The notes beneath the pieces were generated by a model that made no database searches, had not been told where the DNA came from, and worked only from the letters and a program-made list of their open reading frames with translations. From assembly GCA_018242725.1 (NCBI GenBank), contig JAFEBI010000001.1:315008-379007 (forward strand): a stretch of DNA of 64,000 bases, written 5' to 3'. The DNA comes from Nitrospira sp. (GTDB taxonomy: Bacteria; Nitrospirota; Nitrospiria; Nitrospirales; Nitrospiraceae). A program made the translations under genes and the position numbers. Positions 49,934 to 58,988 of this stretch are shown piece after piece (position 1 is the stretch's first letter; each line of letters opens with the position of its first letter).

Positions 49934-50698
49934 GTGCTGATCTCCTTCCAGTCGATAGACCATCTCACAGACAGGTACATCCAGAATTCCGTCAGCCTTG
50001 AGCCGCATGCCGTTCATCTATGGGGGATTGAACTTGAGGGGTCGTCAGGCTGTGCCGAGCGATGCTTGGAGTGGTTGGATGAAGCAGAGCGTCAGCGCGC
50101 ATCCCGGTTGGTTCGTGAGCAAGACCGGCGGCACTACGTGCTGGCTCACGGAGGCCTCAGGGCAATACTGAGCCGATACCTTGGAGTCAGCCCCTGTGAG
50201 GTATCACTGGGACGTACGGAAGCCGGCAAGCCTTTCCTGACGAAGGATGCCGGGAAGCAGGCCGGGATTACCTTCAATCTATCTCATGCCCATACCCGTG
50301 CGCTCGTTGCAATCTCGAATGCCCAGGAGGTCGGAGTCGACCTTGAATGGGTTCGTTCGAAAGTCGACGTGGTAAACCTATCCGAACGCTACTTTTCCCC
50401 CTCCGAACATACCGTGATCATGCGGACAGCCGAAGATCAGCGCGCCATGACGTTCTTCCGTTACTGGGTCGCGAAGGAAGCGCTGCTCAAGGCACAAGGC
50501 ATCGGTCTCCAGGGACTGTCCGACTGCGAGATCTTCCTTGAGCCGGACAGAGCCGACATGGAAGTTCGGACCCGACTGGGTTCTCGGTTCCCGAATACGT
50601 TGCGGGTTCGTCTTCTCCTTTGTGACAAAGGATGGACGGCAGCGGTCGCTGCGCAGAGGTTGGACTCAGTGATGCAGTGCGGCCTCGAACAGCAGTAA
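49934..50698 (+). CDS. 4'-phosphopantetheinyl transferase (Sfp type)
   Basis: Transfers the phosphopantetheine arm of CoA to carrier proteins. The 254 residues contain the acyl-transferase-like core motifs VGVDLEWVRSKVD (magnesium-binding aspartate and glutamate) and FFRYWVAKEALLKAQGIGL (the W-x-x-K-E-A motif). The start is GTG at 49934. No polyketide, nonribosomal or fatty-acid synthase gene lies beside it, so its carrier protein is elsewhere. Confidence 0.93.
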   Translation: MLISFQSIDHLTDRYIQNSVSLEPHAVHLWGIELEGSSGCAERCLEWLDEAERQRASRLVREQDRRHYVLAHGGLRAILSRYLGVSPCEVSLGRTEAGKPFLTKDAGKQAGITFNLSHAHTRALVAISNAQEVGVDLEWVRSKVDVVNLSERYFSPSEHTVIMRTAEDQRAMTFFRYWVAKEALLKAQGIGLQGLSDCEIFLEPDRADMEVRTRLGSRFPNTLRVRLLLCDKGWTAAVAAQRLDSVMQCGLEQQ

Positions 50699-51046
50699 CG
50701 GTGCTCAGTTGACCATGACTTCAATGACCGGTCATGAGCCTTCATCGCATTGGATCGAAAACAATACGAACGATCTCGTCATTGCCGAACATAGCGTGGG
50801 ACGGGAGAACTGAATCGGCGGAAACATTCACGAGCCTCTTGGCCCACCGGCACGGTGCGCTGCAGCTTGGAGTGGCACAAGTCGCAAGATCTCAAGTCTC
50901 AATAGAAAGACGAATGGGTGCACGAGAGTTAGCCGCCACGGAAGTGTCGAAAACTCCCGCTGCCGGAATCCGGACAGTTCCTGGGTTTCTGGGTACCACG
51001 AGAACGGCGGCGCCTTCTCCTGAGCGAGCAACGACCGGATAGCCGG
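50699..51046. other. intergenic stretch, no gene seen
   Basis: About 350 bases between the plus-strand transferase and the minus-strand DUF2934 gene. An open frame of about 100 codons is present on the plus strand, but it has no start signal and no family, and I consider it chance. Confidence 0.4.
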
Positions 51047-51313
51047 TTAAGGCCTTCGCTCCTCGATTGTCTGAAAATCTCTATCGGTGAGCACTCGTTG
51101 CTCGGCCATGACCCAGTCCTCTATGTCATGACCATCCAGGCAGCCTCGTTGTTCATAGAACTCATAGGCCAGCACCGCGATGCGCGCCTGGACGTCCGTT
51201 GTCTCGCGGTCATTGGACGACCCAGAGGGTGTTGCATCCGCAGCGATCGGATCACAGATCGACGAGTCGACCGAGGATTTGCCGCGCGGTTTTGATGTGG
51301 AAAGCAGTTTCAT
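51047..51313 (-). CDS. DUF2934 protein
   Basis: An 88-residue protein. Residues 43-80 match DUF2934: ARIAVLAYEFYEQRGCLDGHDIEDWVMAEQRVL, a short helical domain known only as an uncharacterised family. The N-terminal 40 residues are Ser/Asp-rich and look disordered. An AAGGAG box (agaAAGGAGaatga) precedes the ATG. It is followed by the nucleotidyltransferase gene on the same strand at a distance of about 50 bases. Confidence 0.85.
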   Translation of the reverse strand: MKLLSTSKPRGKSSVDSSICDPIAADATPSGSSNDRETTDVQARIAVLAYEFYEQRGCLDGHDIEDWVMAEQRVLTDRDFQTIEERRP

Positions 51314-51366
51314 CGGTTCATTCTCCTTTCTTGTTCGAACGTGTCATGGTTCTTGTCATCTGTGGA

Positions 51367-52356
51367 CTAGCAGGCCGGTTTACACAACACACCGCCGGCG
51401 ATCGGTGCAAAGGGTCTGTTGAGACAGGTCAGGGGAAAAGCCGGCTTCCGTCCGATTCGTCGCAGCGTGTTCGCAATTCGCTCGGGCCTGCCCCAATCGC
51501 TCCACAGCACTCCGGTCATCTCCACCAGTACGAGTTGCTCGGGAATCCTGTGAAGCAGCTTCGATGAGAAGTTATAGGCGGGTAGATGCTCATAGATCGC
51601 CTCGATCGTCTTCGATTCATAGGAAGTCCCGATCACACCAAGGAGCCGTTCAAACGCCGACATCAGTTCGGGAAAACACTGCCACCCCGCTTGCCATAAC
51701 GCCTCCACTTTGGCCGCCACGATCGACGTATCCCATAGTGCCCCCACGGCGAGTGCCGCATCGGCCTCCTCTACCGTCGGTTCATTGACGAGCGCCTTGA
51801 CCGCTCGAATCCGATCGCTCAACGACCAATCAAACCGCTCGCCGGGCTGTATCCACCTATAGTCCAGATCGAGACCGTCCGGAGTCACGCCGAGCAGCAC
51901 GAGTCGATCCGAAAGGCGTTCGGCCGTCCGGATGACACACCGGATCGAGTCTAGAAAGCGACGCTCCGGATACACGAAATGATCCGATGGGTAAACCACG
52001 ACAGTCGCTTGAGCGTCTCGCGCCTTGATATAGGTCAGCGGGAAGAAGATCTCGGCTGCCGTGTCGCGATCGGCGGGCTGAAGGACGACCGTGCCCGAAG
52101 GTCGCCGTCCGAGCTGCGGCCACGCCTGCCATGCATGTGATCGCCCAATGACAACCATTTTCCGATCCGCGGCGGTGAGCTGATCGGCTCGATCCAGAGT
52201 ATGCTGAAGCAACGATCTGGTCCCGACGAAGGTGCAATATTGCTTCGGCTTCCCATAGCCCAGCCACCGTTGAACCAACGGCTGAACCCGCGCACCTTCG
52301 CCCCCCGCCAGCACGATCGACCAGACTCGATTCTGATTGTTCACAGGAGTATCCAC
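51367..52356 (-). CDS. nucleotidyltransferase, mannose-1-phosphate guanylyltransferase-like
   Basis: A 329-residue sugar-nucleotide synthesis enzyme. The start is GTG at 52356 behind AAGGAG, giving VDTPVNNQNRVWSIVLAGG. The nucleotide-binding motif GGEGARVQPLVQRWLGYGKPKQYC has the G-x-G-x-R and K-P-K-Q core, and further segments VVYPSDHF and EMTGVLWSDWGRPE fit GDP-mannose pyrophosphorylases. It makes an activated sugar for polysaccharides. Length is short for ManC (no C-terminal isomerase domain). No sugar-transferase neighbours are seen. Confidence 0.88.
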   Translation of the reverse strand: MDTPVNNQNRVWSIVLAGGEGARVQPLVQRWLGYGKPKQYCTFVGTRSLLQHTLDRADQLTAADRKMVVIGRSHAWQAWPQLGRRPSGTVVLQPADRDTAAEIFFPLTYIKARDAQATVVVYPSDHFVYPERRFLDSIRCVIRTAERLSDRLVLLGVTPDGLDLDYRWIQPGERFDWSLSDRIRAVKALVNEPTVEEADAALAVGALWDTSIVAAKVEALWQAGWQCFPELMSAFERLLGVIGTSYESKTIEAIYEHLPAYNFSSKLLHRIPEQLVLVEMTGVLWSDWGRPERIANTLRRIGRKPAFPLTCLNRPFAPIAGGVLCKPAC

Positions 52357-52366
52357 GATTCTCTCC

Positions 52367-52570
52367 TTACCCCGCCGTCCGAACAGTCCAGCTCCTCCAC
52401 CTGCAATCAGGACAACAGGTATGCGAAAACCACACGTCATCGGGCAGCAAGTTATGCTTGGTGTAATAGGTCTTGAGATCGATCCATCGGCCTTGTCCGA
52501 CGTCCGTCCCGTCGTCATCACGAACCTTTTCGCAAAAGCAACAGCGGGGAACGAGAACCTGCACGACCAT
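52367..52570 (-). CDS. small zinc-binding protein
   Basis: A 67-residue protein with cysteines in VPRCCFCEKVRDDDG and THTCCPDC-like HTCCPDCRW, i.e. two CxxC pairs. Middle part WIDLKTYYTKHNLLPDDVWFSH. This matches the short C-terminal zinc module (CxxCKxIRDxxG..WxxVExY..SHGxCPxC) that often ends response-regulator proteins in this group of bacteria; here it is a separate protein. Function unknown. It ends 10 bases before the nucleotidyltransferase gene. Confidence 0.75.
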   Translation of the reverse strand: MVVQVLVPRCCFCEKVRDDDGTDVGQGRWIDLKTYYTKHNLLPDDVWFSHTCCPDCRWRSWTVRTAG

Positions 52571-52595
52571 CTCCTTCGGGTTTCGGTCTCGGGCT

Positions 52596-52847
52596 TCAGA
52601 AGGGAGAGCGGCTCACTTCGGATCGATCAGGATGGGCCGGAAGGGTCCGAGCATAGTGCCTCCCTCGTTTCATGCGCCCGTCGAGCCCAACCTCCTGCAT
52701 CTTCTTTCGATTGTCCCTGATCACCGAGTCGACGATTTCCCCGCACATCACACAGCGCCACGCATAGGAGCAGTCGTATCCCCGTCCGCTCATCCCATCA
52801 CGCAGATCTTCCGAGACCATCATGCCCTGACATCGAGAACAGATCAC
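52596..52847 (-). CDS. small zinc-ribbon protein (paralogue 2)
   Basis: An 83-residue protein with CSRCQGMMVSED and CVMCGEIVDSVIRDNR, the two zinc CxxC pairs. It is a paralogue of the protein at 9269-9463 (AWRCVMCGEIVDSVI versus AWRCVNCGMIVDEVI). Its ATG overlaps the stop of the upstream gene (ATGA). The C-terminal tail is basic (RMKRGRHYARTLPAHPDR) and longer than in the other copy. Confidence 0.78.
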   Translation of the reverse strand: MICSRCQGMMVSEDLRDGMSGRGYDCSYAWRCVMCGEIVDSVIRDNRKKMQEVGLDGRMKRGRHYARTLPAHPDRSEVSRSPF

Positions 52848-53155
52848 GAGTAGATTTGCTCCTCGCTCGCCTGAGAATCGGAGTCACGGTGACCACACAG
52901 CATGTCACCTTCGGCAGCCCATCTCGCACGGATCAGTTCCAGATCCGGCTGCGTCAGACCGATCGACACTTCATAGTCGAATCGGGTCGTATGGCGGAGG
53001 ACAAGTCGTCCGTCGCGACTCAGTTGGTCGACTGCGGCAAACACTTCATTCCAGGAAAACGGAGACAGCCGTTGAACCAAAGCCTCGAACATACAGGGGC
53101 CATGGTTGATCAGCTCGGCTCGAATCGCGGACTCCACGGTAATTGCATAAGCCAT
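52844..53155 (-). CDS. hypothetical protein, winged-helix-like
   Basis: A 103-residue protein. The pattern ITVESAIRAELINHGPCMFEALVQRLSPFSWNEVFAAVDQLSRDGRLVLRHTTRFDYEVSIGL reads like a winged helix-turn-helix (helices, then a beta hairpin). The start follows AAGGAG (tgAAAGGAGattccc). Function unknown; a DNA-binding regulator of its zinc-ribbon neighbour is possible. Its stop overlaps the zinc-ribbon start, so they are coupled. Confidence 0.7.
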   Translation of the reverse strand: MAYAITVESAIRAELINHGPCMFEALVQRLSPFSWNEVFAAVDQLSRDGRLVLRHTTRFDYEVSIGLTQPDLELIRARWAAEGDMLCGHRDSDSQASEEQIYS

Positions 53156-53514
53156 GGGAATCTCCTTTCAGCTCAGCCTGATGATGGGACGGCGCGGACG
53201 CACCACCAGAAGTCGAAACGTGCGGCGATCCGCCCTCAGTTCTTTGCAACACAGGTGTCATTAACGACTTTCGCGGATGAAATATATAGGTGAGCGAACC
53301 AATCGATACCATCGTCGAGTGTGCCATTCTGGTGTCAGAGCTTCTTGCGTGCATCTGTCATTCTTAGTACGACACACAGAGAAGGATCTACCTGTCGCGC
53401 GTGGCCCGTCCGTCTCGTTCTTCTCGCGAGAAACGCTTCACGAACGATGAGCGACAACTAGCGGAACAGCGGCGTCTCGGCAGGTGCAATAGGAATGCTC
53501 ATGGCTAATGCCGG
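53156..53514. other. intergenic stretch, no gene seen
   Basis: About 360 bases between the winged-helix-like gene and the end of the response-regulator gene. No supported frame on either strand. The promoter of the winged-helix/zinc-ribbon operon should be here. Confidence 0.4.
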
Positions 53515-54150
53515 CTAGACCAACTTGCTCTGGATGGCGTAGCGCATGAGCTCGGCATTGTGCTTAAGATTCAGTTTGGCGAGAATGCGGGCGCGGTATG
53601 TGCTGATCGTCGTAACCCCTAAATGCATATCACCGGAGATTTCCGAGACGGTCTTTCCCGAAGCCAAGAGGAGCATCACTTCATACTCACGATCGGACAA
53701 GAGGTCGTGCGGCATCCGGTCGTTTGATTGGTGCATGAGACACACCAATTTCTCACCGAGAGAGGCGCTGACATACTGTCCGCCCTTGAGCACCTTCGTC
53801 ACGGCCTTCACCAGCTCATCGGACGCGCTGGCCTTCGTCAGATATGCGTTTGCGCCGGCTTTGAACATGCGGACGGCGTATTGATCTTCCGAGTGCATGC
53901 TCAGGATGATGACCGGCAAGGAGGGCCTTTCTCTCTTCACCTGCATGAGTGCGTCCGTCCCAGTGGTGCCGGGCATGCCGATGTCCAGAATCAGGACGTC
54001 CCATTTCTTGTTCTTGCGCCGGACCAGCTCCAGCAACTCGTAGGCATCACCGCACTCCTCGATCGTCGCGGCTCCGAATTCGTCGGACAACAAGTCCTTG
54101 ACTCCTCGCCGAAAGATTGCGTGGTCGTCAGCGATAAGAATGTTCAGCAT
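53515..54150 (-). CDS. LuxR-family (NarL-type) response regulator
   Basis: A 211-residue response regulator. The receiver domain has the acidic pair in LIADDHAIF, the phospho-acceptor aspartate 56 in VLILDIGMPG, and lysine in YLTKASASDE. The C-terminal LuxR helix-turn-helix is LSDREYEVMLLLASGKTVSEISGDMHLGVTTISTYRARIL. It is the last gene of a three-gene signalling operon with the histidine kinase and CheB-CheR hybrid upstream. Confidence 0.95.
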   Translation of the reverse strand: MLNILIADDHAIFRRGVKDLLSDEFGAATIEECGDAYELLELVRRKNKKWDVLILDIGMPGTTGTDALMQVKRERPSLPVIILSMHSEDQYAVRMFKAGANAYLTKASASDELVKAVTKVLKGGQYVSASLGEKLVCLMHQSNDRMPHDLLSDREYEVMLLLASGKTVSEISGDMHLGVTTISTYRARILAKLNLKHNAELMRYAIQSKLV

Positions 54151-54265
54151 CGGAATCCGGTTTGCTTGAGGTGTACGGTTTTTCTGATTTACGTAGTTGT
54201 TTCATTCGTCGGATGGTCGCGGTACGGTTGACCCAATCCGAATAAACCAGACAACCCGTCGTGGC

Positions 54266-55891
54266 TTACCTCAAGGGCAAATGCACGGTCACGGTCGTCC
54301 CCTTCCCGATCCCGCTGACGATCTCAACATCCCCTCCAAAACCGCTCGCGCGCTCGCGCATGCCCAAGAGACCCAACGCATCCGGATTGTTCAGCTCCTC
54401 GGTGGAAATCCCCTTCCCATCATCCTGAATTTCGAGCAGCAGATCGCTCTGGGTCTGGGTCACCAGCACGCGGACAAACGTCGCCTTGGCATGGCGCATG
54501 ACGTTCGTGAGCGCCTCCTGGCAGATCCGGAACGCCGCCGTGGCGCATGACGGATCGAGCGTGATATCTTGGCTGCTTTCACAAAGGCAGCGAATCCCGC
54601 TTCGCCGCTCAAAATCCTCGCATTGCCATTCAACCGCCGCCACCAGCCCGAGATCGTCCAAAATTCCAGGCCTCAGCTCCGACACCAGCCGCTGAATCGA
54701 CTCAATCGTGGCATCCACTTCGGCAATCATCTTGCAAATCTTGTCTTCGATCTGCGCATCAGCACACTGCAACGGGCTCTTCATGGACTGGAAGCGGGAC
54801 AGGTCCAGCTTCAGACAGGTCAGTCGGACACCGAGCTCATCGTGCAGCTCCCGGGCAATCCGAATCCGCTCCTCTTCCTGCGCGGCGTTCAGTCGTTGGC
54901 TAAGAATCCGCACACGGCTCACCGTGTCCTGCAACTGTTCCTCCGTCTGCTTCTGTTCGGTGATGTCCACATGGGTTCCCAATAAACGCACTCGCCGGCC
55001 GGTCGTCCCCGTCACAAACGAGGCCCGAGCCTCAATCCATCGATAGTTTCCGTCTTTATGGCGGAGGCGAATCTCTTGGCGATAGGGTCCTTGAGGATTG
55101 GCGAGATAATCGCGTATATAGACGAGAACCCGATCGCGATCCTCCGGATGCAGTCGAGACTCCAAAGTCTCAAAGACCTCCGGCAGGTCACCGCCGTCAT
55201 AGCCAAGCTGGTGTTTCCACTCTGGGGAGAACGACATCTCGTTCGTCTCCGTGTTCCAATCCCACAAGCCGGTACCGGAGGCTTCGACGGCTTGCCGGAG
55301 TTTCTCCTTGGACATCCATGCCAGCGCCTCCGTTCGTTTGTGTTCGGTGACATCGAAGAGGGCGAAGCGGCAGTAGGTTCGCGCTCCTGTCTCATCGGGA
55401 AACGCCTGGATCACGAGATGGATCACCGAAGCGGCGCTCTCGGGATGAAACAACGAGAGGTCGCATGACTGTTTCGCTCCGGTTCGGAAGGCATCATGAA
55501 AGCGGCGCACAAACAGGCTCTGCTCGTCCGGCGCAATGAATCGAACGAACGGTTGACGAATCAGGTCTCCTCTCTGGACCCTCAACAGGACTTCCGTCTG
55601 GATATTGGCCTCCTGAATGACCCCGTGGCGGTCCAGGGTCAACAGTCCTGCCGGAGAAAACCTGTACAATTCCGCATACCGGTCATGAGCCGCCTGTAGT
55701 TCCAATCGGTTTCGGCGGAGTTCTTCGTTCTGCACCTCCAACTCGATCTGTCGGACCTCCAATTCATGCACAAGCCGCTGCATGTCCTTCAGAGGCGTGG
55801 ACGCCTGCTTGCCGAACCGTGCACCAGCGACTGATCCAGCGCATTTCCGTTCATCGCTCCGTACCGGCATGTCAGGTTTTCGTTTTTTCAT
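54266..55891 (-). CDS. PAS-domain histidine kinase (HisKA_3 type)
   Basis: A 541-residue soluble kinase with no membrane helix. It has an N-terminal coil (LVHELEVRQIELEVQNEELRRNRLELQAAHDRY), two PAS domains (RHGVIQEANIQ and the PAS/PAC pair ending in LGTHVDITEQKQTEEQL), then the HisKA_3 region IARELHDELGVRLTCLKLDLSRF with the phospho-acceptor histidine, and the ATPase end with DDGKGISTEELNNPDALGLLGMRERA. It pairs with the LuxR-type regulator 115 bases downstream and with the CheB-CheR protein 58 bases upstream. Confidence 0.93.
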   Translation of the reverse strand: MKKRKPDMPVRSDERKCAGSVAGARFGKQASTPLKDMQRLVHELEVRQIELEVQNEELRRNRLELQAAHDRYAELYRFSPAGLLTLDRHGVIQEANIQTEVLLRVQRGDLIRQPFVRFIAPDEQSLFVRRFHDAFRTGAKQSCDLSLFHPESAASVIHLVIQAFPDETGARTYCRFALFDVTEHKRTEALAWMSKEKLRQAVEASGTGLWDWNTETNEMSFSPEWKHQLGYDGGDLPEVFETLESRLHPEDRDRVLVYIRDYLANPQGPYRQEIRLRHKDGNYRWIEARASFVTGTTGRRVRLLGTHVDITEQKQTEEQLQDTVSRVRILSQRLNAAQEEERIRIARELHDELGVRLTCLKLDLSRFQSMKSPLQCADAQIEDKICKMIAEVDATIESIQRLVSELRPGILDDLGLVAAVEWQCEDFERRSGIRCLCESSQDITLDPSCATAAFRICQEALTNVMRHAKATFVRVLVTQTQSDLLLEIQDDGKGISTEELNNPDALGLLGMRERASGFGGDVEIVSGIGKGTTVTVHLPLR

Positions 55892-55949
55892 GGTCGTGGG
55901 CTCAAATATTCTGCGACTCTCCGTCGATTGGCGAAGTCTCCTCTTGCCG

Positions 55950-58900
55950 TCAACTTTCCTTGCTTCGCTGACGGTCGGTGATATCTTCCAGGACCAGCAG
56001 AATTCTCGCCGGCAATGTCGACTCCGGTCGAAGACGCCACGCCTTGAGCGCGAGTACCCTTCTTCCGATCGCTGGGAAGTCTTGATCGATCATAAAGTCC
56101 TCGAAGGAGGCGTCGTGAGGCAAGATTTCCTCGAGGAGTTGGCGCAATTTCTGGATATTGAACATGCCGTTGCCGACGTTGTAGATAAGCTGCTGCTCGG
56201 TCTTCTGGGCCGTCAGATGGAAGGTCTCATAAAACGACTGGTTCGCCGACAGCGCTCGCAGCTCCTCGTCCAGGACCAACAAGGGCACTCCGATGGTTTC
56301 CACGATGTTCTGCGCAGAGTCCAGGGCTGCCTGAGAAGTCTGTTCGGCCCGCTTCATCTTCGTGATGTTCAAGAAAGTGAGCACGAGCCCCTCAATGGTG
56401 TTCTTCGCCGTGCGATAGGGAAAGATCCGCATAAAGTACCAGATTCCGTCGGTGGTCTGGACTTCGCGCTCTTTGAAGATGAGCGTGTCCAATACGTCTC
56501 GGGTATCCTCCAGTATCTGATCGGAGACAATCCTCGAGGAAATATCCGAGAGCGGGCGTCCGACGTCCGAGACGATCAGGTTGACCACCTTTTTGGCCTC
56601 CGGCGTGAACCGCTTGATACAGAGCAGGTTATCCACAAAAATCGTGGCCACTTCCGTGCTGTTCAACAGATTGGTCAAATCGTCGTTCACGCCGGACAGC
56701 TCATCGAGCTTGCCTTGGAGCTCGGCATTGACGGTCACCAATTCTTCATTCAGGGATTGCAACTCCTCTTTGGCCGTCTCCAACTCCTCGTTGGTACTTT
56801 GCAACTCTTCGTTGGTGGACTGCAATTCTTCATTCGCGGACTTCAGTTCTTCATTGGAGGTTTGCACCTCTTCGATGGTGTGCTGCAGCCGCTGTTTCGT
56901 TTCCTCCAGTTCCCGGTGCAGTCCGGTCTGGACCTTCCTCACTGAGGGCGTCGAACGGCTTTCCTCTTGCTTGCGAGCTGCAGGCACCGGCTCAAAGATC
57001 ACCCAGAAAAGCCCTTGGAGCGAGTCCGGCTCCGCAATCCGTCGGACCGTCACGGTCACCACATTGACGGCACCGTTGGCCCTGACTCGAATCCCACGGC
57101 GGACGATCTCGGTCTGACGACCTGCCGCCTGCTGAAGCATGGCGGAGAGTTCGTGTTTCAACCCTTCGCGTGCCATATCGAGGAGATGTTGCGGCTGCGG
57201 ACCGGGCGCCGGTTCCAGATAGGCGCCGGTGTGTCCGTGAATATACACGACTTCGCCTTGCGTATCGGCAACGACCGAGGCCGGAACATAGCGTCCCATC
57301 AAGAGTTGTTCGACCAACGCCGGAACCTTCCGAGCAGCGGCCCTTCTGTCGACGTCACCGATCGGGACCGTGTCTACTCCCGTGTGCGTGAGTCCGATCG
57401 CAAACCGTTCCAGGTACGGCAAGACGCCGGAGGTCGCGTCTCGCGTGAACAGCTTCCACTTCTTGTCGACCGACATGAAGCGTTCTTCAAAACCACTGTT
57501 CGTTTCCGAGGGCCCCAGCCACAGCAAGCCCTTCGGTTTGAGTGCATAGTGAAACGTGGCAAGGAGATTCTGTTGCGCCTTGGTTTCCAGATAGATCAGG
57601 GTGTTCCTGCAGGACACAAGATTCAACTTGGTGAACGGCGGATCCGTGAGGAGATTGTGGACGGCAAAGATCACCAGATCCCGTATCTCCTTCTTCACGC
57701 GGTACCAACCGTCTTCTTTCGTAAAAAACCGCTGCAGCCGAACCGGTGTGATGTCATCGGAAATACCGGCCGGATAGAGGCCGGTGCGGGCGGTCGCGAT
57801 GGCCTGACCGTCGATATCGGTCGCGAAAATCTCTACTCTGCGGCGGCTCTTTCGCTCCATCAGGAATTCGCGCAACAGGATCGCGAGGGAATAGGCTTCC
57901 TCTCCGGTCGAACAACCGGTCACCCAGATGCGGAGAGGGGCTCCATCCGCTTTGTCGTCGAAGAGGAACGGGAGGCCTTTCTGCTCAAAAACCTCAAAGG
58001 CCTGACGGTCCCGGAAAAAGCTGGTGACGCCGATGAGCAGCTCATGAAAGAGGGCATCGATCTCCTCCTGATTCGATTGGAGGAACCGCACGTACTGACC
58101 GAGATCTTCGATCTGATGGACGTTCATCCGCCGTTCGATGCGGCGACTGCTCGTATTCGCCTTGTAGAGCGAGAAGTCGCAACCGGTCCGGTCGCGCAAC
58201 AACACGAAGAGCTTCTGTAAGATTTCGGCTCGGTCGAGCTCTGTGGAAGCCAGATCCGAGATCGGTGTCGTCTTGAAGAGACCCTTCGCATAGGCGATCA
58301 GTTGCCCCGGCATGTGCGCCACCGGGCGGATCACGTCGATAGCCCCGGCGGCGATCGCACTGCGGGGCATCCCGCCATATTTGGCCGACTCGACTTCTTG
58401 CGCCATAGTCATGCCGGATTCGCCCTTGATCGCCTTCAGTCCGAGCGTCCCGTCCGTCCCTGTTCCCGAGAGTATAATGCCGATGACCTTGTGCTTCTGG
58501 TCCTCCGCCAGCGAACGGAAAAAATAATCAATGGGCAACGGAACACGGTCGCGCTGATCCAGCTCCATCAGATGGAACACGCCTTGCAGCAAGGCCAGAT
58601 TCTTCCCCGCCGGCGCGAGATACACGTGATTCGGCTCCACCGTGATCCCGTCGGTGACTTCGAGGAGTGGCATGGTGGTGCACTGCATAAGCAAGCCGGG
58701 TAGGAGACTGGTGCGGCCTGTGGGCTGATGCGACACAACGACGAACGCCATCCCGCTGTCCGGCGACATGTGCCGAAAAAACTCTTCCAGCGCTTCCAGC
58801 CCCCCGGCAGACGCACCGATCCCGACGATGGGGAACCCTGCTTGGTCTGAATAGATTTCGGTTGGCCTGGTCTGCTTGGTTCGAGCGACGGGAGAATCGG

Positions 58901-58988
58901 TTGAGGCGGATGGACGGTGTTTGGGTTTTGTCTTGGAAGAACTCTTCGGCGCGATACGTTGTCGCGACGGCTTTCGCCTAACGGCCAT
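55950..58988 (-). CDS. CheB-CheR-PAS hybrid protein
   Basis: A 1012-residue hybrid. Residues 45-240: CheB methylesterase (GIGASAGGLEALEEFF with the active serine, SHQPTG with the histidine, GIILSGTGTDGTLGLKAIKGE with the aspartate), without a receiver domain. Residues 255-520: CheR methyltransferase with its SAM site (RIWVTGCSTGEEAYSLAILLREF). Residues ~690-790: a coiled coil of repeats based on TNEELQS. Then two PAS domains (DLTNLLNSTEVATIFVDNLL; AQNIVETIGVPLLVLDEELRAL). Hybrids like this modify and sense other signalling proteins; the kinase and regulator downstream are the likely partners. No chemoreceptor is in the window. Confidence 0.93.
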   Translation of the reverse strand: MAVRRKPSRQRIAPKSSSKTKPKHRPSASTDSPVARTKQTRPTEIYSDQAGFPIVGIGASAGGLEALEEFFRHMSPDSGMAFVVVSHQPTGRTSLLPGLLMQCTTMPLLEVTDGITVEPNHVYLAPAGKNLALLQGVFHLMELDQRDRVPLPIDYFFRSLAEDQKHKVIGIILSGTGTDGTLGLKAIKGESGMTMAQEVESAKYGGMPRSAIAAGAIDVIRPVAHMPGQLIAYAKGLFKTTPISDLASTELDRAEILQKLFVLLRDRTGCDFSLYKANTSSRRIERRMNVHQIEDLGQYVRFLQSNQEEIDALFHELLIGVTSFFRDRQAFEVFEQKGLPFLFDDKADGAPLRIWVTGCSTGEEAYSLAILLREFLMERKSRRRVEIFATDIDGQAIATARTGLYPAGISDDITPVRLQRFFTKEDGWYRVKKEIRDLVIFAVHNLLTDPPFTKLNLVSCRNTLIYLETKAQQNLLATFHYALKPKGLLWLGPSETNSGFEERFMSVDKKWKLFTRDATSGVLPYLERFAIGLTHTGVDTVPIGDVDRRAAARKVPALVEQLLMGRYVPASVVADTQGEVVYIHGHTGAYLEPAPGPQPQHLLDMAREGLKHELSAMLQQAAGRQTEIVRRGIRVRANGAVNVVTVTVRRIAEPDSLQGLFWVIFEPVPAARKQEESRSTPSVRKVQTGLHRELEETKQRLQHTIEEVQTSNEELKSANEELQSTNEELQSTNEELETAKEELQSLNEELVTVNAELQGKLDELSGVNDDLTNLLNSTEVATIFVDNLLCIKRFTPEAKKVVNLIVSDVGRPLSDISSRIVSDQILEDTRDVLDTLIFKEREVQTTDGIWYFMRIFPYRTAKNTIEGLVLTFLNITKMKRAEQTSQAALDSAQNIVETIGVPLLVLDEELRALSANQSFYETFHLTAQKTEQQLIYNVGNGMFNIQKLRQLLEEILPHDASFEDFMIDQDFPAIGRRVLALKAWRLRPESTLPARILLVLEDITDRQRSKES

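Noticed and set aside
50734-51042. 102-codon plus-strand open frame after the phosphopantetheinyl transferase
   Set aside because: No start signal and low-quality protein sequence; likely chance in GC-rich DNA.
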